A DNA stretch of 19,156 bases from CAZBBC01 sp964489835 (GTDB lineage Bacteria; Calditrichota; Calditrichia; JAJRVZ01). Position 1 is the stretch's first letter, and each line of letters starts with the position of its first letter. The position numbers and the translations under genes were made by a program. Shown here in pieces: positions 15,509-19,156 of this stretch. Location: contig CAZBBC010000084.1 of the NCBI GenBank assembly GCA_964489835.1, positions 1 through 19,156 on the forward strand, written 5' to 3'. The notes under the pieces were generated by a model. It was not told the DNA's origin. It ran no database searches and worked only from the letters and a program-made list of their open reading frames with translations.

Positions 15509-16315
15509 ATGTTGGAAATTATTCTAACCTTATTTATCGCCGGGCTGACAGCAGGTATTGTATTTTCCATGCCGGTGGCCGGTCCGGTTAGTATAATTAT
15601 TGTATCAAAAGCTTTCCAGGGAAAGTTACGTTTCTGTACCCGTACAGCGATTGGCGCCGCCATTGTGGAGTTCTTTTACGTTTTTGTTGTGGTTTACGGC
15701 ATCGCGGCACTTTTCGCCTATTATCAACCGATTATCCCCTATCTTCTCGTTATTGGAGCCTCATTCGTAATCTCTATCAGTATCAAGATAATAAGGGGTA
15801 AGTTAGACTTCAATTCCCTCGATTCGGAAAAAATTATTACCGATAAGATGGAAAACAAAGGAGGAATGAGAACCGGTATTGCATTGAATGCAACAAATCC
15901 TTCCCTATTTATCAGTTGGCTGATTGCTTCTTTCATTACCCTATCCTTTGTATCCTCACTTGGATTTAATACTGGTGGGCTGGATCTTATCATTAATCAA
16001 AATGTAAATTCTGTCTCGGAAATTACCGGGGCTGAACTTAAAGATCTGGAAAATATAAATCACAGACATGAAGAGGAAAGTCTGGAACAAATACAAAACA
16101 ATTCTATTCCTACAGGAATATTGAGCTTTGTCTTTGCATTTTCAGTTGCCTTAGGGAGCTTATTATGGTTAGACCAGCTAGCCAGAATAATTATCAGATA
16201 CCGAGATAAAATTAAAGTGCAGATTTTGAACAGACTCATCCAATCTCTTGGAATCATATTATTCATTCTTGGCTGCTATATTGGTTATAGAGCGATTATT
16301 ATATTTATGGGTTAA
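15509..16315 (+). CDS. LysE/RhtB-family exporter
   Basis: This 268-aa integral membrane protein has the LysE-family N-terminus: AGLTAGIVFSMPVAGPVSIIIVSKAFQGKLR (about residues 11-41), with the family Gly-Pro and a following basic turn. Five or six hydrophobic segments can be seen (about 3-25, 45-70, 73-93, 130-155, 203-225, 243-265). An acidic soluble insert (about 170-200, LKDLENINHRHEEESLEQ) is longer than in typical family members of about 210 aa. The family exports amino acids and related small molecules. It ends 20 nt before the PLP enzyme gene and heads the cluster, so it may move a substrate or product of the head-group pathway. No good ribosome site precedes the ATG. Confidence 0.7.
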   Translation: MLEIILTLFIAGLTAGIVFSMPVAGPVSIIIVSKAFQGKLRFCTRTAIGAAIVEFFYVFVVVYGIAALFAYYQPIIPYLLVIGASFVISISIKIIRGKLDFNSLDSEKIITDKMENKGGMRTGIALNATNPSLFISWLIASFITLSFVSSLGFNTGGLDLIINQNVNSVSEITGAELKDLENINHRHEEESLEQIQNNSIPTGILSFVFAFSVALGSLLWLDQLARIIIRYRDKIKVQILNRLIQSLGIILFILGCYIGYRAIIIFMG

Positions 16316-16335
16316 ACAAGATTTATGGATACATT

Positions 16336-17358
16336 TTGGAAAAAATTTATTTAGATCGAAATGAAAACACTTATGGGCCAGCACCGGCCTGCCTGGAAGT
16401 ATTAAAAAATGTAGACAAGAAATTCTTCTTTTCATATACCGATGCCTACAAACGGGGTGTAAAAAGTGCGTTATCCGAGCGCATTGCGGCTGAATATAAT
16501 CTTCCTGAAGAACGAATCATTCTGGGTTATGGGGCTGAAGATATCCTCAAACAATTGGTCCAATGTTATTTGAAGACGGATGAGAAACTAATGATCCCAA
16601 CTTATTCATGGTGGTATTATAAAGAGATAGCCAGTGAGGTTGGCGGTATCAATTTGGAATATCCCCTGATAAAGGGTGATGACAGTTTTTATTATGATAT
16701 CGATGGGATACTCTCTATGATAGAGGAAGAGAATCCGCAGCTCGTTTTGCTCAGTTCACCGAATAATCCGACGGGAAATTCAATCTTTCCTGAAGATCTT
16801 GAGAAAATTCTGACCGGATTGAAAAATACGGTTGTGGCATTAGACGAAGCCTATTGGTATCATGGCGATAATGAACATGTAAAGAAACTGATTGAAAAAT
16901 TCCCCAACCTGGTGGTTATCAAAACTTTTTCTAAATATTACGCCCTGGCCGGAATTAGAATTGGCTATGCTCTGATAGGAAAGAATCTTAGTCGACTTTC
17001 AAAACTTTCTAACCGTTATCTTGGCTATAATCTGCTATCAGAAAAAATCGCCCTGGCCGCTCTTGATTCCAATGATTACTATACAGATATCGCCGCCAAA
17101 ATGGATGCGGATAAAAAATTGTACTATAAAGAACTTGGTAATATCCCGGGCTTTACCGTTTTTAAGTCTGATGCAAACTTTATCCTTGTGGAAATTCCCA
17201 GGGAAATTAAAAACTCTCTCAAGGAATTTTTAACCAATAATGGTTTGATCATTAAGTTTATGAATGAACCGGTATTAAATTCGCATCTTCGGATCACAAT
17301 GGGGACACAGGAACAAAACCGAAGAGTCATCGAAGCAATCAAAACCTTTACAAAGTAG
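16336..17358 (+). CDS. HisC/CobD-like PLP-dependent aminotransferase or phospho-amino-acid decarboxylase
   Basis: The 340-aa protein is a class I/II PLP enzyme of the histidinol-phosphate aminotransferase branch: LDRNENTYGPAP at the N-terminus, SPNNPTG (141-147), LDEAYW (169-174), PLP Lys200 in KTFSKYYALAGIRIGYA, Arg208. All key residues are present. The start is TTG 16336; an ATG at 16325 is out of frame and quickly stopped. No his genes are nearby. It sits 12 nt before a CDP-alcohol phosphotransferase and next to a cytidylyltransferase. HisC-like enzymes include CobD, which decarboxylates threonine phosphate, and relatives that act on serine phosphate. Making an amino-alcohol phosphate for CDP activation is therefore a reasonable inference. 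Ordinary transamination is the alternative. Confidence 0.8.
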   Translation: MEKIYLDRNENTYGPAPACLEVLKNVDKKFFFSYTDAYKRGVKSALSERIAAEYNLPEERIILGYGAEDILKQLVQCYLKTDEKLMIPTYSWWYYKEIASEVGGINLEYPLIKGDDSFYYDIDGILSMIEEENPQLVLLSSPNNPTGNSIFPEDLEKILTGLKNTVVALDEAYWYHGDNEHVKKLIEKFPNLVVIKTFSKYYALAGIRIGYALIGKNLSRLSKLSNRYLGYNLLSEKIALAALDSNDYYTDIAAKMDADKKLYYKELGNIPGFTVFKSDANFILVEIPREIKNSLKEFLTNNGLIIKFMNEPVLNSHLRITMGTQEQNRRVIEAIKTFTK

Positions 17359-17369
17359 TTATCAAACCT

Positions 17370-18251
17370 ATGAATATATTAAAAGAATACAAAAAATCCC
17401 TGAAAATGGTAGAGGTTGAGGAGTTTTTCGACCTTGTTTTTTATCGTCCGCTTGCTTACCTGCTGGTTAAATCGATTTACCGCACGCGTATCACACCTAA
17501 TCAAGTAACCTGGCTGGCCCTTCTCATAGGTTTTATAGGTGCACTGTTCTTCATGACCGGCACCCGCGAGACATTTATTACCGGGGCTCTCTTTTTGATT
17601 ATTTATAATATTCTCGATTGCAGTGACGGCCAATTGGCACGACTCCAGAACAGTGGTACTTTAACAGGACGTATTGTCGATGGATTTGCCGATTATGTGG
17701 TAACCATTTCTGCCTATATTGGGATTGGTATCGGGTACGCCAATAATACCAATGATCCGTTTTTTTACTGGATTCTCACTGTTTTGGCAGGGATCAGTCA
17801 TGCCGTGCACTCACTTCTCGTCGATTATTATCGAAACCAGTTTCTTGATTATGCGCTTAACAGAAAGAGTATTCTCGGTGAGGATTTGAAAGTTTTCGAA
17901 CAAGAATACAATCGCTTAATATCTGAAAATAAAAAATCCTTTGACCGTTTATTAATCTGGATCTATTTGAAATACTCCCGGTTACAGATCAGGTTTTCAT
18001 CAGATACGCAGAGTACCCGGCCAAAGCGATATGATCCTAAAGATTATTATCATAAAAACAAACGGATTTTGCATATGTGGTCATATATTGGCCCAACCAC
18101 CGATTTAACATTTATGATCGTATGTGCCCTCTTTAATCGCTGGGATATTTTTTTATGGGGAATGATCATTGTATTTAATTGTTATGCCTTAACGCTGTAC
18201 CTTTTCCAGACCAGGGTCAACCGCACATTAATAACCATTGAGGAATTATGA
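17370..18251 (+). CDS. CDP-alcohol phosphotransferase family membrane enzyme
   Basis: The family motif is complete: Asp83 and Asp86-Gly87 in LDCSDGQLAR, Arg91, Gly100, Asp104 and Asp108 in GRIVDGFADYV. These residues bind two metal ions and the CDP-alcohol. Hydrophobic segments occur at about 48-65, 67-82, 108-125, 128-150, 245-260 and 262-282. A long soluble loop rich in charged residues (about 160-240) separates the last two. The 293-aa length is at the upper end for the family because of that loop. The enzyme would move a phospho-alcohol from CDP to a lipid or other acceptor in the inner membrane. It is 12 nt after the PLP gene and overlaps the next gene by ATGA, so the three are one unit. 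Confidence 0.88.
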   Translation: MNILKEYKKSLKMVEVEEFFDLVFYRPLAYLLVKSIYRTRITPNQVTWLALLIGFIGALFFMTGTRETFITGALFLIIYNILDCSDGQLARLQNSGTLTGRIVDGFADYVVTISAYIGIGIGYANNTNDPFFYWILTVLAGISHAVHSLLVDYYRNQFLDYALNRKSILGEDLKVFEQEYNRLISENKKSFDRLLIWIYLKYSRLQIRFSSDTQSTRPKRYDPKDYYHKNKRILHMWSYIGPTTDLTFMIVCALFNRWDIFLWGMIIVFNCYALTLYLFQTRVNRTLITIEEL

Positions 18252-18979
18252 AAGGTGTAATTTTAGCTGCCGGTGTTGCTTCAAGATTAAGACCGCTTAC
18301 TGACGCCATACCAAAATGTCTGTTACAGGTGGGCGAGAAAACGATCCTGCAGAGAACCCTTGACAATCTTATAGACAACGGAATAGAAGAATTTGTGATT
18401 GGTACCGGATACCGGGAAGAGATGATAAAGGACTATATTTCCCAAAATTATCCATCCACGGATATTCTCTTTGTTTATAATAAAATATTTGATACCACCA
18501 ATAATATTTATTCTCTTTGGCTGACAAAAGACTTATTGCAGGGTTCAGATCTGATTATAATGGACAGTGACATTATTTTTGATCGGCAAATCATCCATCT
18601 TCTTTTAGATCAAAATCATAAAAATTGCCTTGCGGTTAAGTCTGATCATAAACTGTGTGAGGAAGAAATGAAAGTTTTGATTTCAGCAGACAACCAGATT
18701 ATGAAGATCAGCAAAGATATCAATCCGGGTAAGGCTGCCGGAGAAGCCATCGGTATAGCCAAATTCAGTCAGGATTTTGTTCAATTCTTATTGGAAATCG
18801 TGGACCAGAGAATCTCTGAAGATAAAGTGCATGATTTTTACGAAGCTGCTTTTCAGGAAGCAATCGAAAAGGGTCAGAAAGTATATTCGATCGATGTGGG
18901 AGATTTGCGCTGTGCTGAAATCGATACCATTGAGGATATTCAACATGCAGAAGAGGATATAATTCCTCATCTGGATTAA
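18248..18979 (+). CDS. LicC/PntC-like cytidylyltransferase (phosphocholine, phosphoethanolamine or aminoethylphosphonate type)
   Basis: The 243-aa protein has the nucleotidyltransferase signature LAAGVASRLRPLTDAIPKCLL (residues 6-26, Lys23), NNIYSLW (85-91), the metal-binding DSD (106-108) and AEIDTIEDIQHAEE near the C-terminus. The NNIYSLW and AEIDT.ED..AEE segments are typical of enzymes that join CTP to phosphocholine, phosphoethanolamine or 2-aminoethylphosphonate rather than of sugar-phosphate enzymes. Its ATG overlaps the stop of the CDP-alcohol phosphotransferase by 4 nt (ATGA), so translation is coupled and its CDP product is very probably that enzyme's substrate. The exact phospho-alcohol cannot be told from sequence. 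Confidence 0.85.
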   Translation: MKGVILAAGVASRLRPLTDAIPKCLLQVGEKTILQRTLDNLIDNGIEEFVIGTGYREEMIKDYISQNYPSTDILFVYNKIFDTTNNIYSLWLTKDLLQGSDLIIMDSDIIFDRQIIHLLLDQNHKNCLAVKSDHKLCEEEMKVLISADNQIMKISKDINPGKAAGEAIGIAKFSQDFVQFLLEIVDQRISEDKVHDFYEAAFQEAIEKGQKVYSIDVGDLRCAEIDTIEDIQHAEEDIIPHLD

Positions 18980-18980
18980 T

Positions 18981-19029
18981 TATATAACCTGGTTTATTCA
19001 TAGCGCAGCCTATGGCTGCAAACAAAAAA
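18981..19029. repeat. GCAGC-hairpin repeat, copy C
   Basis: The block tatataacctggtttattca (18981-19000) leads to a perfect hairpin, GCAGCC-tat-GGCTGC (19005-19019), followed by an A run. Copies A and B are at 8341 and 8583. It lies just after the head-group operon and could act as a transcript 3' end, although the tail is A-rich rather than T-rich on this strand. Confidence 0.6.
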
Positions 19030-19040
19030 AAATAGCATAA

Positions 19041-19156
19041 ACCACGAAGCACACAAAGGACACGAAGATATTTTTATTAAAATTAATTAAAGAGCAGGAA
19101 TTCATTTATTTTATCACTTTAAATTATTGTTATTATTAAACCTTCGTGCTCTTCGT
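19041..19156. repeat. MITE-like dispersed repeat, copy 2 (cut by window end)
   Basis: It starts ACCACGAAG (19041-19049) and follows copy 1 (7080-7223) closely at both ends: cacacaaaggacac(a/g)aag and gatatttttatt on the left, ttattatta(a/g)accttcgtg and ctcttcgt on the right. The centre is about 16 bp shorter and diverged. The last 12 bases of the element lie beyond the window. Confidence 0.75.

Noticed and set aside
16336..17358. naming the PLP enzyme hisC
   Set aside because: Family motifs fit HisC, but no histidine genes are nearby and the neighbours point to CDP-alcohol chemistry. A symbol would overstate what is known.

Overview
The window looks like a piece of a chromosome or metagenome scaffold from a bacterium of the Fibrobacterota-Chlorobiota-Bacteroidota (FCB) superphylum. 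My best guess is near Marinimicrobia, Calditrichota or Ignavibacteria. The basis is two secreted proteins that end in the type IX secretion (Por) sorting domain with the YPNPFN signature. The DNA is AT-rich between genes, and a run of ten Ns at 12007-12016 marks a scaffold join.

Left part (1-4830). A possible small gene is followed by a two-way terminator. Then comes a minus-strand operon of a 312-residue secreted protein and a large secreted M6-like metalloprotease with a beta-helix region and a sorting domain. The protease frame is cut by one in-frame TAA (2287-2289), with clear coding sequence on both sides. A 63-codon gene remnant lies directly upstream of the operon.

Middle part (4830-8760). 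This is a patch of gene debris and small repeats. It holds three 18-bp palindromes exactly 21 bp apart, a DNA adenine methyltransferase that lost its 5' third, a complete vapBC toxin-antitoxin pair with a good promoter, a beta-propeller remnant, and a band-7/SPFH membrane protein. Several palindromic dispersed repeats surround these. One of them, with CACGAAG ends, occurs again at the right edge of the window.

Centre (8764-14473). Two long frames, separated only by the N gap, look like one protein of roughly 1,900 residues: a degenerate aminotransferase fold, an intact-looking PLP aminotransferase, then a divergent phosphoenolpyruvate carboxylase (PEPC). The PEPC part begins before the gap with the HPT histidine motif and continues after it. 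PEPC makes oxaloacetate and aminotransferases can turn it into aspartate, so the fusion suggests coupled chemistry. However, several PEPC active-site residues appear replaced. This is the best candidate here for an undescribed system. A strong two-way terminator closes it.

Right part (14558-19156). A small outer-membrane barrel protein lies on the minus strand. It is followed by a plus-strand cluster of a LysE-type exporter, a HisC/CobD-like PLP enzyme, a CDP-alcohol phosphotransferase and a LicC-like cytidylyltransferase. The last three are tightly packed and together could make a phospholipid or glycan head group through a CDP-activated amino-alcohol.
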